Part shown: piece after piece, positions 13,546 through 25,620 of the stretch
How positions within the stretch are numbered: the stretch's first letter is position 1
Layout: each line of letters begins with the position of its first letter
Origin: Eonycteris spelaea
Taxonomy: Eukaryota > Chordata > Mammalia > Chiroptera > Pteropodidae
NCBI GenBank assembly: GCA_003508835.1
Contig: PUFA01000171.1
Coordinates: 2,422,501 to 2,486,500, forward strand
DNA length: 64,000 nucleotides
Direction of reading: 5' to 3'
Position numbers and translations under genes: made by a program
The notes under the pieces: generated by a model
Databases searched by the model: none
What the model saw: the letters and a program-made list of their open reading frames with translations, nothing else
Told to the model about the DNA's origin: nothing

Positions 13546-16500
13546 CTACTCTCAAGATCAAAACCAAGATAATATAATAAGGAAATATCACCGAGCATTA
13601 AAAAAATGCAACCAGCTTTTATGAACTATTTTGTGGGAAAAATATGTTCCAGCTTCCAAATAAACATATTGAAAATAAACTTTTAGAGCTATCAATTTTA
13701 ACAAACCATCTGGAAATAGCTTTTTTTCCCCCTACAACGAGGCTTCCACTGTTTGAATGAAACTAACCAAGCAGGATCTAACTACTTGAAGACAGAATTT
13801 TTTCCCTTGGAAGTTTTGACATTCTCATGTTTAAAATAAAGATCTTTTTGATCAATTTAGATAGGTTTTAAGCATTTCTTTATTTACATATATTACATTG
13901 CTTTTATGGCTGTGGTTTTTTAAAAATGCTTCCTGGTGCAGGAGTCAGTCACAAGAAGAGCATTGCTCCTGCTGAACACAGGCTGAGCATTAATCTCATT
14001 TTTTTCTGGCTTCAAAGGTTAAGTTAGCACATGATTAACTAATGACAAAACCAAGCAAAATTCTTAAATCTTGACATAATTTTAGTAAAAATTGTTTCAT
14101 ATGACAACTGGAAAATTCTGGCAAGTCATCATGAACAATGGCATCAATGGTATAGGAAGTACTGTCCTTGAGTTAAGAGTCTATTATAGCTAAAGTAAAA
14201 AAATAAATAAATAAAATCCAATTTTAAAACTTTTTAAGGTAAGAGTCAAAATTATACTTAATAAAAACATAGAGGGAGAAAAGAATGTTGCATGTGGCTT
14301 TAACTCTGTTCGCCTCAGGAAAAAGCGACACTACTTCAACCAAAATAAGAGCATTTGTCATTTCATTTTTCAAAAATTTCCGAAATCCACTGACCTAATT
14401 CTTCATTTTTTCCCTAATATTAAAGGCATTGTGTGACCCAAAGTTTTGGGGAAATACATAGATAATATAAAAAATGGAGTGCTACATGCTTTTCTAATTT
14501 CACTTTTATAGCTGGAAAAAACTACTTGGTTATCCATAAATAATTTTACCTATTCCCTTTACACGGAGTTATGTTTCTAACTGCACAGTGATTTCCAGGT
14601 AGCCTATTGTGATATTCCAGACTGGTCATCAAGACTTTGGGTGTGGGGTAAAGGTAGGGGAGTGAGCTCCATAAACAGATGAGTTGTGATCATGAGGAGT
14701 TCATTCTCATTAAAGGCAACATAATACAATATCTATTAAAACTTACTTCTGAAATTGCTTCAAGTAGTAACCTTAACAGAAATAACTGAAAATATATACT
14801 TTGCAAACATAATTTCTCTAAATAGAACACTTTTAAATTGGTCCTTGGGGTGGCAGAGAATTTTTTTAATTTTGTCTTCATAACTGTGTTCTTTCACAAT
14901 TCACTGGCTTTGTGTTTTCAGAAGCTAATTTCTTTTTCTACTAGGAAAGTTAATAGGCACCTCCACTTACAGCAGATGGTTCCTTATGAAAAAAATAAAA
15001 ATAAAAAGTTGGAGAGCATCTGCCAGATATATCAGATCTGGTAGTTCACATTTTAAATACCTGTTATTCTTATTCAGATAAAAATAATTTTAATCCTAGT
15101 AACTTAATCTTCTGTTCTTCTAAAATCTTAATAAGGTTTTAATGGGAGTAGATATTAATATAATCAGTTGTCATAGTAGTATGAATACTGTTTTTTTTTT
15201 TAATGTAAGCAACATGGCTTGGCCATAACAGCTGCAAAAATAGAGATTCGCTTCAATTTGTACTTAACACTTTTTATCTTCTAGAAGCCCTGGTTAACTC
15301 CCTTCCATTACTGCAATGTTTTTTTTTTTTTTTTCATGGTTCTTGCACAGACATTTGAGTTTTAGGCTGGTACTTGTGGTATTTTTCCGTTTTGGAATAA
15401 TTTTATCATATCTTGAATGCTTCTCAATGTATATCTAATTATTCTGACTTCAGATGGAAAAGTGAGCACAGCCTTGGGTTCCAAATTCTTATGGGTGAAC
15501 CAGTGTTGCCAAATAAAAGTGACTTTGAATGAAAATTACACATGTCTCATTATGATCTTTTGTGGGCACCCAGCTATACAAAAAGCAAAGGTTAGAGCCA
15601 ACTGAGTTTTTCTCTAACCATCACTTATAATAAACTACCCTTCATGATTTGCAGCTTCTACTCTGTGCATGCAGACCACTGAGTTGTATATCAAAGAAAG
15701 CCTTTGCTAGCTCTGAAGTCTTCTGATACCTTCTAACCATGATCTATGCATGCATCTGAGGGTGACAAAAATACACAGGTTTACTTTAAGGAATAACGCA
15801 TTTCTTACAGAGCATCTCTATGCTCTGTGAGGCCTTTGCAACCCATCTTCTGCCAGGTTCACTGTAAACCTCAAAAAACAGCACCACTGTGATAATGAAG
15901 TGCCAGCCACATACCAGTCCTCACAATAATCCACCTATAGGAACCTGAGGTTTGTACAGGTAAAATAACATGTGTACAATCACTCTATAACAAAGCGGTA
16001 GAGAGCAATTTGCACTCACGTCTATACAAAGTCCTTTTTATTTATTTGTTTGTTTGTTTGTTTGTTGCCATTTTACGTTTTCTCTCACCACCAAAACACT
16101 AAAGGAATGAGAGCCTAAAGCTCCATGAGTACCAGCCAAGGAGCCAGGCAAGCTTCAGGATCCCAAATTAAAGCATTTGTGACTTTTAAAAATGTATTTG
16201 TTTGAAAAACACTCCCTTTTGAAAATCAGAAACAATCAAGGCCCTCTTAAAAAGTTCAGTGTTACTTAAGAGTAAAATATATTTTGGCCCATTTCCTCCA
16301 CCAAGAGCAACCAGGGCCGTTCAAAGCACAGTAAATTCCATTTCTATAGATACCGAGATGGCACAGAGTAGTTTTAAGCAAAGGAGTAACGTGAGATTCA
16401 CCTATTAACTAGATTTTTCTTGATGACGCATCATATGGATTTGAGGGGCACAAGACTGGAGGGTGGGCGGCATGTTGGAGGCCATTGCAGAAATCAAACG

Positions 16501-18339
16501 AAAAGTTCATGGTGGCAGGAACCAAGAGAGTGGCAGTAAAACCAAGGAAAGAGAGATTCGGAAACATATGAAAAGTTACATAACCAGCATTTGTGACAAA
16601 TCAGTGGAGAGAAGGAGAGGTAGGTAATAGGAATGAGAAAAATATTCTAAGCAAGTTCAAATGTATGTCATTATTTTGAAGAGCAATGAAAATAACCCCA
16701 CCTAAATGCAAATGTAAATCCCAGAGAGCCAAAAGCCCTCCCCACAAAAATAATCTTTAACTGCTAAAATTTCCTCTAAAACTGAAATTTAATTATTTTT
16801 AACAATGTAGTTATTTCAAGTTTTACTGTGAAGTAGGCTCTTGTTGAATATTAATATCTATGATTTATAAACTACAAATTTATCCTTTCTACTGCACATA
16901 ATTATAATCTTGCCATTTCCAGAATTATGCTCCTCTTCGAAGTTATTATGCTCAGTTAATGCACAAAAGAATAAGACAGGCCATTTTATGCAATGACAGC
17001 TTTTATATCAACTAGATGAAAAATGCCTTTCTTCAGTTGTCAACTTCTAGAAAAAATGTCCCATGGCATTTGTTCTCTTAATGACAATGGGAAAATCATT
17101 TTTTGCAGCACACAGCTGCACTTTGGGAACAGTGTGGATTTATAGCTTCGATGATCCTGTGCATAGATGAGTTAATGGCTTGAGGGCCACAGAAACAGCA
17201 TTAGCCAAACTCGAAGATGGAATAAGAGAGTGGCACAGTTCAGAAAGGCCTCTTCGGTCCTCAGAGCCCAATTTTGCACTTAAGCAGATAAGACTATCTA
17301 ACATGATAGTTTGTAAGTCATGTTCCGAAAATAAAGCGAACATTTTTTCAATAGTCCTAAACAATCAATTGGCTCTTAAATTTTAGAGGTGTTCAAAATG
17401 TTCTACCTTAGCTTACAGTCCATTAGCAGAAACCGTTCAGTACATTTAAAATTGTCTCTGTACTGAGTGAATTCGCTTTCTTCCAACTTGGAACTTAAGG
17501 CTTATATGACTTTTGCTTGGTCATAAATGCACGATGTTTTGCTAGAGAATTATGTTATTCTTTTACAACATAAACTCTGTCCAGTCTATGTATACTCACA
17601 TTACTCAAAACAGTAAGAAAACATGGCTCTAGGGTCAGTTGGTTCTGAGTCACAAATTTGCAATGCCATGATCTTCACTGAACGTTTGTTACACATTATC
17701 AACAGGGCTGATTTCTAATACATTTTGAAAAAGCAACATTTAAAGAGCTAGATCCAATTTATATTTACTCCTAAGTATTTCTACTCCTTTATAAGGAGTC
17801 CCAGACAATGGGCTAATTTCATGTTACATATTCTCTATGCAGACAAAATGAGAAGTCAAATAAACTGGAGTTTGTATTCCAGAGTCAGAGAAAAATTAAA
17901 AACTTGGAATTCACAAAAGGAAAGCAATTAAAAGTCAAAATAAAAGATTGGTAGGTAATTCAAAAGTAATACAAAAGCAAGGCCCCTTGGGCTCGGTCCA
18001 TTTGGGAGCTTCGTTAACATATAGTTACTAAGTCCACTGGATCAACAATTCTAACCTGACTCCTTCCATGACACTATCCTTCCCTCTTCTCCTTAGAGTC
18101 CCCAGGCAGGGTTAGGGGACACAGGGACAAAGATGTTTCAAATATTTAAAACTGCTACCTACAGATCTGTCTCTGTCATTACTGTCTAGTTGCTACTCTT
18201 GATTCCGTTGGCCTGCAAGTTTGGTGGTTTTGACTTATTTTTCAGTATGTCTTCATGTGTAAGTTACAAAAAAGGCCAAGTAAAATGGTTGAAACTTTTC
18301 AAAAATAGAGAATTAAAAAGACCAACAGTGATGGGCAGG
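13546..18339. other. Unassigned intron sequence
   Basis: Long AT-rich stretch, mostly unique. It holds a (TTTG)n microsatellite at 16041-16066, T runs near 15191 and 15319, and a weak old-repeat resemblance at 16350-16560. No exon found. Confidence 0.45.
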
Positions 18340-19760
18340 AGGTGTGAACAGATAGTGCATAAAAGAAATGTAATGGCCCTTAAACATATAAACACAGAAA
18401 TGCAATTTATGCTGAAATATCATTTCTTACCTATCAAATTCAAAAGTTTGACAACATACTTAATCACTCAAAGAATTATTTCAAATGACCCCTTAAAACC
18501 CAGAAATTTGACTATCCTTAGTGCAGTACATTCTAAAGACCAAAATAAGTTAAACTATTTTCAGTAATCATATTGACATATTCAATATCAATTTTGTTCA
18601 TCTGAAATTATCAAGACATGTAGTAGCACCATGTATATATGTAATTATATTAGTGTCCTTAAGAAATAAGCTTTTCAAAATAAAAGATATAGTAAGAGCA
18701 AAAATATTCCTAAATTTGAAATGGAAAAAGTATAAGCTCATGCTTTATTTTCTCTTTAAAAGGATATATGTATTTCCTAACTCTGTTCACTGAAAGGTCC
18801 AAAAAACAATTATCATTCCAGTAACAATAAGCATCTCTAAGCATTTTGGTGCCTGAATACCATTTCCTACTAAAAGGAACCAGAGCCCATTGAAAAACTG
18901 GCTGACCCTAGGACTGGGGCAGGAAGTCAAGGAATTTGTCAGTGTACTAGGGTCATATCTAAAGGACTCAGCAGCAAAAGTAAAGAGGTTCTTGCTATCC
19001 AAAGAGGGGACAAACTTGAGCAGCAGAAGGAATATTAACAGCAATGAACTGACATACCTCAAACATGTTAAACATCCATGAATCCATAATAATATAGTTT
19101 TTAAAAATAAAAAGAGAAAACTTCACTGATCTTCTTTGCTGGGTGCCAGAGAACCAAATGTCCCATTTCTTCTGAAAACTGGTAAGTAAAAGGGAAAGAA
19201 CTAACTAAAAATTTACCCTGCCTTTCTCCCATATTAACCAGATAGGTAATGTGGGAAAGTTTTATCTTTAGATGGATTAGAGCTCATAAATGAAGAAAGA
19301 ATACTGGATGTGGAATATCAGCATTTTGCTAAAATCTAATGAAATTAAGGACCCAAGTTATGTCAACTGATAGCTGCTAACACTATTAAGTGAAAGCTGA
19401 TGGGTAACTTTATAACATTTGGTCAGAATCTGAATGAGTCAATGGTCTAACTACCAATTTCAGAAAATACCGAGGACAGAAAACCATGTTAAATGACACC
19501 ATTCTGAATGCATTCATAAAAATCTGTAATGTTGGAAACCTTATAGGACCAATGAACAAGTATCTTCAACAAATAAATTGCAAAGAAAAAAATGGAGAAA
19601 TTTAAAGATTAAAAGAGAGATGTGTAGACTATATTTGTATAATGATTTAAATCATCCAGATGTAAACATTAATCCATGAGAAGTCAGGAAATTTGATGAC
19701 ACTAAAAAATATGGTCAAATTTTAAATCATAACAATAGTACTGTGGTTATGTTATTTTAA
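18340..19760 (+). mobile_element. Degraded old LINE-1 pieces
   Basis: Positions 18380-18560 resemble the ORF2 C-terminal region of old L1M/L1ME families. Positions 18960-19760 resemble an old L1 3' UTR, for example the phrases around AATCCATGAG and GTACTGTGGTTATGTTA. Both are heavily diverged, so boundaries and family are uncertain. Confidence 0.4.
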
Positions 19761-19772
19761 TCCATTGTCATA

Positions 19773-19807
<35 letters not shown>

Positions 19808-19845
19808 ACACACACACACACACCACACACACACACACATACATA
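19773..19845. repeat. Compound (TG)n(AG)n(CA)n microsatellite
   Basis: TG repeats (19773-19784) lead into AG repeats (19784-19805) and then CA repeats (19807-19839). The TG and CA arms are complementary, so the tract could fold back on itself. Confidence 0.95.
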
Positions 19846-20056
19846 TAAAATTAGTGATACATAATAACATATTTCTGAACAAAATGATCCAGGCTGAATG
19901 AACAGAAGGGAAAGTAAATATGACAAGTTTGGTCATGAATTGCTAATTATTAATTATTAATGATAGTTGATGATTACATGGGAGTTTATTATGTTAGTCT
20001 TTCTTCTTTGTTTATGTTAAAAATTTTGTGAGGTTAAAATTTTGTTTTAAATAGTG

Positions 20057-20842
20057 CAGTATCCAAGAAGATATGTAAATGACTATTTAAGCACATGAAA
20101 CAATGTTCAGTATCATTAGCCATCAGAGAAATGCAAATCAAAACCACAATGGCTACAAAAATTTATAAAATAACAAGTGTTATTGAGGATGTGAAGAAAC
20201 TGGTACCCTCATGCATTGCAGGTGGTACTATAAATGGTGTAGCCACTTTGGTAAGCAAATGATTAAACACAGAATTACCATATGATCAGGAATTCCACTC
20301 CTAGATATACACCCAAGAGAACTGAAAATTGTTCATACATAAATGTATATACAAATGTTTATAGCAGGATTATTCACAATAGCCCAAAAGAGTGGAAAAA
20401 GCCCTAATTGCATCACCGATGAATAGATAAATAAAATGTAGTTTACACATATATGAAATATTAGTTGACGATAAAAAAGAATGAAATGCTGACACATGCT
20501 ACAACATGAATGAATTTTGAAAAGATTATGGTAAGTTAAAGAAGCCAGTCATAAAAACCACAGAGGTAATTATTTTGTTTATATGAAATGTCTAGAATAG
20601 GCAAACCTATACAGAGAGAAAGTAGATCAGTGGTTGGCTGGGGCTGGGGTGGGGTGGGAAGTGAAGAAAAACATAGAAAGAAAAGGTGACTACTAAAGTG
20701 TATACGATTTCTTTTTTGGGGTGATGAAAATGTTCTAAAATTGTGGTTACGGCTGCACAATTCTGTAGGTATACTAAAAAGCATTAAATTATATACTTTA
20801 AATGAGTTAGCTATATGGTATGTGAATTCCATCATAACAAAG
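20057..20842 (+). mobile_element. Older LINE-1 3' part (L1M type)
   Basis: The ORF2 C-terminal region (ATGCAAATCAAAACCACAAT; CCATATGATCAGGAATTCCA) is followed by an L1M-type 3' UTR: GGGTGATGAAAATGTTCT, then ACTTTAAATGAG...TATGGTATGTGAATT. It is truncated at the 5' side and carries no working frame. Confidence 0.85.
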
Positions 20843-20978
20843 CCGAAGATGGTGATGGTGATAATTACAATGGTAGCCAAAATAAGTGGCTTAAACAATA
20901 AGAAAAAAAATTTCTTAACTAAGAAGAAGTTTCAAAGGTAGGGTATGTTTCTAGGCTTGGTTAATTCAGTAGGTCAAG

Positions 20979-20991
20979 AATAGCCTTAAGG
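20979..20991 (+). repeat. Target-site duplication, left copy
   Basis: AATAGCCTTAAGG here pairs with AATAACCTTAAGG at 23408-23420 (12 of 13 bases), flanking the L1 insertion between them. Confidence 0.75.
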
Positions 20992-23407
20992 CAGGGGGAA
21001 AAATGGTATAGATGACAGAGGCTTTGTTCATCCCTCTGGCAACCAAATCAAAGTTGTTACAGAAACAAGGAGCAAACAGCAAGGAAAAATCACCTGGGAT
21101 CTAGATGAACAAGCCATACAACTAGGGAGAAGTCCAAGAAATCATCCTGCAATGGCAAAAGGTAGCACGGGGCCAGCACTCGAGGCTGCTCTAGACCAAG
21201 GGGCTGAGTGGGACAGAGGCTGGGGCAGCGGCAGCTGCAAATGCCTCTTAAAGGGGCCCCAGCTGCGAGCAGACTTCAACGGTGACAGACCTGCTCGCTC
21301 TGAGCATCCATGCCGATTCAGCTGCACAGGGACTTACAGGGCGACACTAAGTTGTCACAGTGGGAGCCACTTCCCCCTCCCAGTACACAGACTCAGCACT
21401 GCTATAGCAGAGATGTCATCAAACTGGATAACAGAGGTCCCTCCGCCCAAAGGATTCCCTGAAACCCTGCCACCCCCAACTCATGGCACCACCCAAGCCA
21501 CATCCAGGTGTATATTCAGCGAGTCAGGTGCTCTTTGCTGTGCAGCACCTAGACTCACACTGGAGGCAGCTGGCCTCGGTTTCTCGTGTGGCCTTTTGAG
21601 GAAATTATAAGCACAGCTTCTGTGGATTGCTTGATGAATCTTAACAGGTGGCCCCAAAGGGGCAGATGCTTGGGCTAAATTTGGCCTGCAGCTGAACCCC
21701 TCTCAGGACTGTACCTAACTGGACATCTACTTCACAAATCCATGCTAATAAGACTGGGAGACTTAGGAGCTTTGCTTAGTACATGGAAGCAGACACAGAA
21801 AGGCAGCCAAAATGGGAAGACAAAGAAGCTGATACCATATGAGAGAAGAGAACAGAGATCCAGATATATTGGAGTCAAATAATCTAACAGATGCAGAGTT
21901 CAAAACACTGGTTATAAAGATGCTCAATGAACTTATGGGAAGTGTAGATGAATTCAGCGAGAACTTCAAAAAAGAGATAAACATAAAAATGGCAATGGAA
22001 ATTATAAAAGGGAACCAGTTGGAAATGAAGAATACATAATCTGAAATGAAAAGTATATTGGATGGAATAAATAGAGTGGATAAAGAGGAGGATCAAATGA
22101 CCTATATAGAAGATAGGAAAGGCGTTCAATAAGAATGGCAAGAAAAAAGAAGCCAAGACTATAATAATAATTTGAGGAGCCTGTTGAACACTCGTAAAGG
22201 TAAAAATATCCATGTCATTGGGTACCCAAAGGAAAACAAGATGTTGAACAGCTATTTGAAGAAACAATGATGGAGAACTTCCCTAACCTGGTGAAGGAAA
22301 TGGACATAAAACCCCAGGATGCTCAGAGAGTCCCCAAAACCATGAACCCAAAGAGGCCCACACCAAGACAGTTCATAATTAAAATGCTGAAGGTTAAATA
22401 CAAAGAAAGAATCTTAAAAGCAGCAAGAGAAAAGCCATTAGTTAACTACAAGGGAGCACCCATAAGACTGGCAGCTGATTTCTCAAAAGAAACTATACAG
22501 GACAGAAGGGCTTGGCAAAAAAATATTCAACTCGATGAAGACCCAGGATCTACAATCTAGAATACTTTATCCAGCAAAGCTATCATTTAGAGATGAAGGG
22601 CAGATAAAGAGCTTCCCAGACAAAAATAATCTAAAGGGTTTTATCATCACCAAGCCAGTATTACAGAAAACGTTGGAGGAGCTTCTTTAAGGAGAAAAAA
22701 GTATCAAAAAAACAGGAATAAAGAATGTTAACAGCCTTTCCTATCAACAAGTACCTCAAGTGGAAAAGAATTAAGTGCTCCAACCAAAAGATAGAATGGC
22801 TGAATGGATAAGAAAACAAGACCCCTACGTATGCTGCCTACAAGAGACTTACATCAGATTAAAAGACACACACAGACTAAAAGGAAGGGGATGGAAAAAG
22901 ATACTGCTTTGATGGACCTAGAGGGCATTGCATTGAATGAGATGGGTCAGATAGATAAAGACAGATATCACATGATTTCATGTACATGTGGAATCTAAAG
23001 AACAAAATCAACACAACAAAAGCAGAAACAAACTCATAGACACAGAGAATATTTTGAGGAATACTAGAGGGGAGGGGGGTTGAGTGGGGGGAAAGGGGGC
23101 AAAGGGATTGAGAGGTGCAGGCGGATGGTTGCAGAGTAGACATGGGGATGTAGAGTATAGCATGGGGAAGATGGTTAATGATATTGGAATGAATATGTGG
23201 GGGTAGGAGGGGCGCTAGATTTGGTGAGGTGAGCACTTTGCAAGTTGTGTGGATCTCTGATCAATATGCTGTACAGCAGAGGATGCTGCGTCGTATGCCA
23301 AATATAACTGGGGGAAAAAAACCTCATCGAATTGTACAATGTAAATGCAGGCAACTAGTTGTCTATTATATTTCAATAAAGATGGAGGAAAAAAGCTAAA
23401 AAATAAT
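20992..23407 (+). mobile_element. LINE-1 with 5' UTR and ORF1 but most of ORF2 missing
   Basis: The order is a GC-rich 5' UTR (about 20992-21830), ORF1 (about 21839-22690), the first part of the ORF2 endonuclease region (about 22715-22900), then an abrupt jump to the ORF2 C-terminal end (about 22905, MDLEGIALNEMGQ), a 3' UTR and an A-rich tail. The reverse transcriptase region is absent. ORF1 still shows coiled-coil-like residues (MLNELMGSVDEFSENFKKEI) and the RNA-binding domain (PKRPTPRQFIIKMLK; YKGAPIRLAADFS). It is broken by a stop near 22037 and a frameshift near 22260. A 13-base duplication flanks the unit, so it looks like a single insertion of about 2.4 kb. Not functional. Confidence 0.85.
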
Positions 23408-23420
23408 AATAACCTTAAGG
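23408..23420 (+). repeat. Target-site duplication, right copy
   Basis: AATAACCTTAAGG directly follows the A-rich L1 tail and repeats the sequence at 20979-20991 with one mismatch. Confidence 0.75.
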
Positions 23421-25429
23421 ACCCTAATTCTGCTCTTTCTTCTGATCTAACATGCTAAAATGTCATTCTGGTCTTAAGCTAGGACCCCTGATAAAGTATT
23501 TCTGCAAACTGTTCCATACCACATCCAGAAGAAGAGACTATTCTTTCCTGGATCTCTTTTAAGAACAATGAAACATTTCCTAGAATTTTGTAACACACTT
23601 CCCATAGCTTCTCAGTATCTAGATTGCATCCTATGCCATGCCTTGACCAATCACAAGCCAGGGGAAAGGAACTATAGAAACGTCTAGATCATTGGTCTTC
23701 AAACTAAGAGTATTACAGTATTGTACTCCTTGGGGCTTCATGAACTCTTTTCAAGGTATAGTGAGAATAGATTATTTAAAGCAATTCCCAGATCCCCAGA
23801 TCAATATGTTCCCCCCCCCCAAGAATAGGCTAAGCCTTTCAGTATCTTTCTTTTCATACTATAAAAGAAAGCTGTGCCTCTCACCCATCCTGCATTTTTA
23901 AATTGTGTATTGCTCTAGTATGTTAAAATCTCAGAGTCACCAAACAGGAACATTTTGAAATATCAGTGTAGATGTTAAGAAAGTAAATTAATAACTTGCA
24001 AATAATCCTTCTGTAAATCAAGCAGTTACTAATCCTTTGCTTATAACAAGATTGAAATGGACCTAATCAAGTTGTCAGCTGATCATTCAAAAATAATTTT
24101 TAATGATAAACCACAGTTGATTTGGGGGGCTACAACTCAGAAGGAGTCCAGAGAAGCTATAACAAATTCCTTCCTTTTCTATTTATTTATTCTGTGAACG
24201 AGAGATCACAGAGTTTACATCCAGACAAGTGAAAAATAGGAACAGAATTGATGCTGAATCCTGTATCATTTAGCAATAAATAATACGCATCCTGCATGAA
24301 CTAACTGAAGGAAAAAAAGCCCTATCCATCTCATTAAGAGATGCATTTCCAATGAAACTGTACTTTCTAATGTTTAACAAGTATTTATCAAAATTCGTAA
24401 TGTATTTATGTTGTTTTGCTCAACTGTGATAACTCAATCCAAAAGAAATTACTTATACTTAAGAGCCTTATGTTCACAAAAACATTACAAATGTTTTAAA
24501 TTTAAATTTATATACATATTTTGTTGCAAAGAGGTATATATAGGGTGATCAATAAAAGACTTTCAAGCATAAACAGATTACAGGAGGATAAATTCTGTAG
24601 AGAAATTGAATCAGAAATGAAAGTTTAAGGAGAAAAGAACAATGTATATTCCCTATGAAGATGAGTTTGTGTCTTTTTTATGGATGAGAGTAGGAATCAA
24701 ATTGCTACAGTATTCGGATTCTGTTGGATACATTGACATTTTAGGATACACTTGTAACAGCTCTAAAATGTCAATGTCTTCCATATGCAAAAAATTACTT
24801 TGAAACTCATGCATCCTATGATAAAAATTTTAGATATAAAATTTTAAATGTGTAAGGAGGTTCATGGTTTTTAAAACTATTTTCAGGGGATATGAGTGGA
24901 AATGAAAGGGGGAAAAAAAAAACAGAAGAGCACTGACATAGGCTGAAGAAAATTCATCACTAAGCTGAGGAGGGGGCTTATCTCTTCTAAAGGGTATGGT
25001 CATGAAAAAGGAAAATGCCGGAAAATAATCAGGGTTTATGAGGAAGGAAGGAAGAGGAAAGAGGAAGGAAGTGGTCTTAGGTAAGGAGAGTTTCTGTTCC
25101 CCCAGGCAGCTGTGAAGGCCTGGGGTGCTCTGCCTGTCTACTTCCCACTCTGGGTGTCCATTTATCTCCTGCTGACATGAGCACATGGGTGAGGTGCCCC
25201 ACAGTAGGGCTAGAAAAGCTAGTGACCAGGTTTCTGGCAATTTGTCTCCTAGGTGTCTTTGAGGGTCTGAATCCCAAGTAATGTGATTCTTTCAGTTTTA
25301 CCCACCAGTTATCTCCTTCCAGGTACCAAACAGCTCTGAGAGGCTGGGTAGAGTGAGTTTATGTGTTGCCCCAAACTATACCTAGATTCATTGCTTTCTT
25401 TGGTCATTAGTTTTGCTATAGCACAACAT
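23421..25429. other. Unassigned intron sequence
   Basis: No gene found. A run of ten C lies at about 23812-23821, and a perfect inverted repeat at 24730-24777 is listed separately. Confidence 0.45.
24730..24777. repeat. Perfect 15-bp inverted repeat (hairpin)
   Basis: ACATTGACATTTTAG at 24730-24744 is exactly complementary to CTAAAATGTCAATGT at 24763-24777, with an 18-base spacer. It may be the core of a small DNA transposon or a transcribed stem-loop. I recognise no family. Confidence 0.9.
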
Positions 25430-25620
25430 ATAGCACAAAGTCTAATACGGTAACTACCAGCCACATGTGGTTGCTTAAATTTAATTTTTAAAAATAAGAT
25501 TTTTAATCCATGCCCTCCTCTTTTACAACAGCCACACTTCAAATGCTCAATAGCCACACATGGTAAGTGGCCACCAGCACAGTTTGAACATTTTCATTGT
25601 TGCAGAAAGTTCTATTGGAA
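25430..25620. mobile_element. hAT-type DNA transposon fossil
   Basis: Phrases CAGCCACATGTGG near the left end and AATAGCCACACATGG...GTGGCCACC near the right end are inverted with respect to each other, followed by GCAGAAAGTTCTATTGGA. This is the pattern of Charlie-group non-autonomous elements. A similar element lies at 39138-39350. Confidence 0.65.

Noticed and set aside
21152..21610. 152-codon open frame
   Set aside because: It lies in the L1 5' UTR and shows no protein family.
21839..22560. ORF1 of the L1 copy as a working protein
   Set aside because: A stop near 22037 and a frameshift near 22260 break it; it is a fossil.
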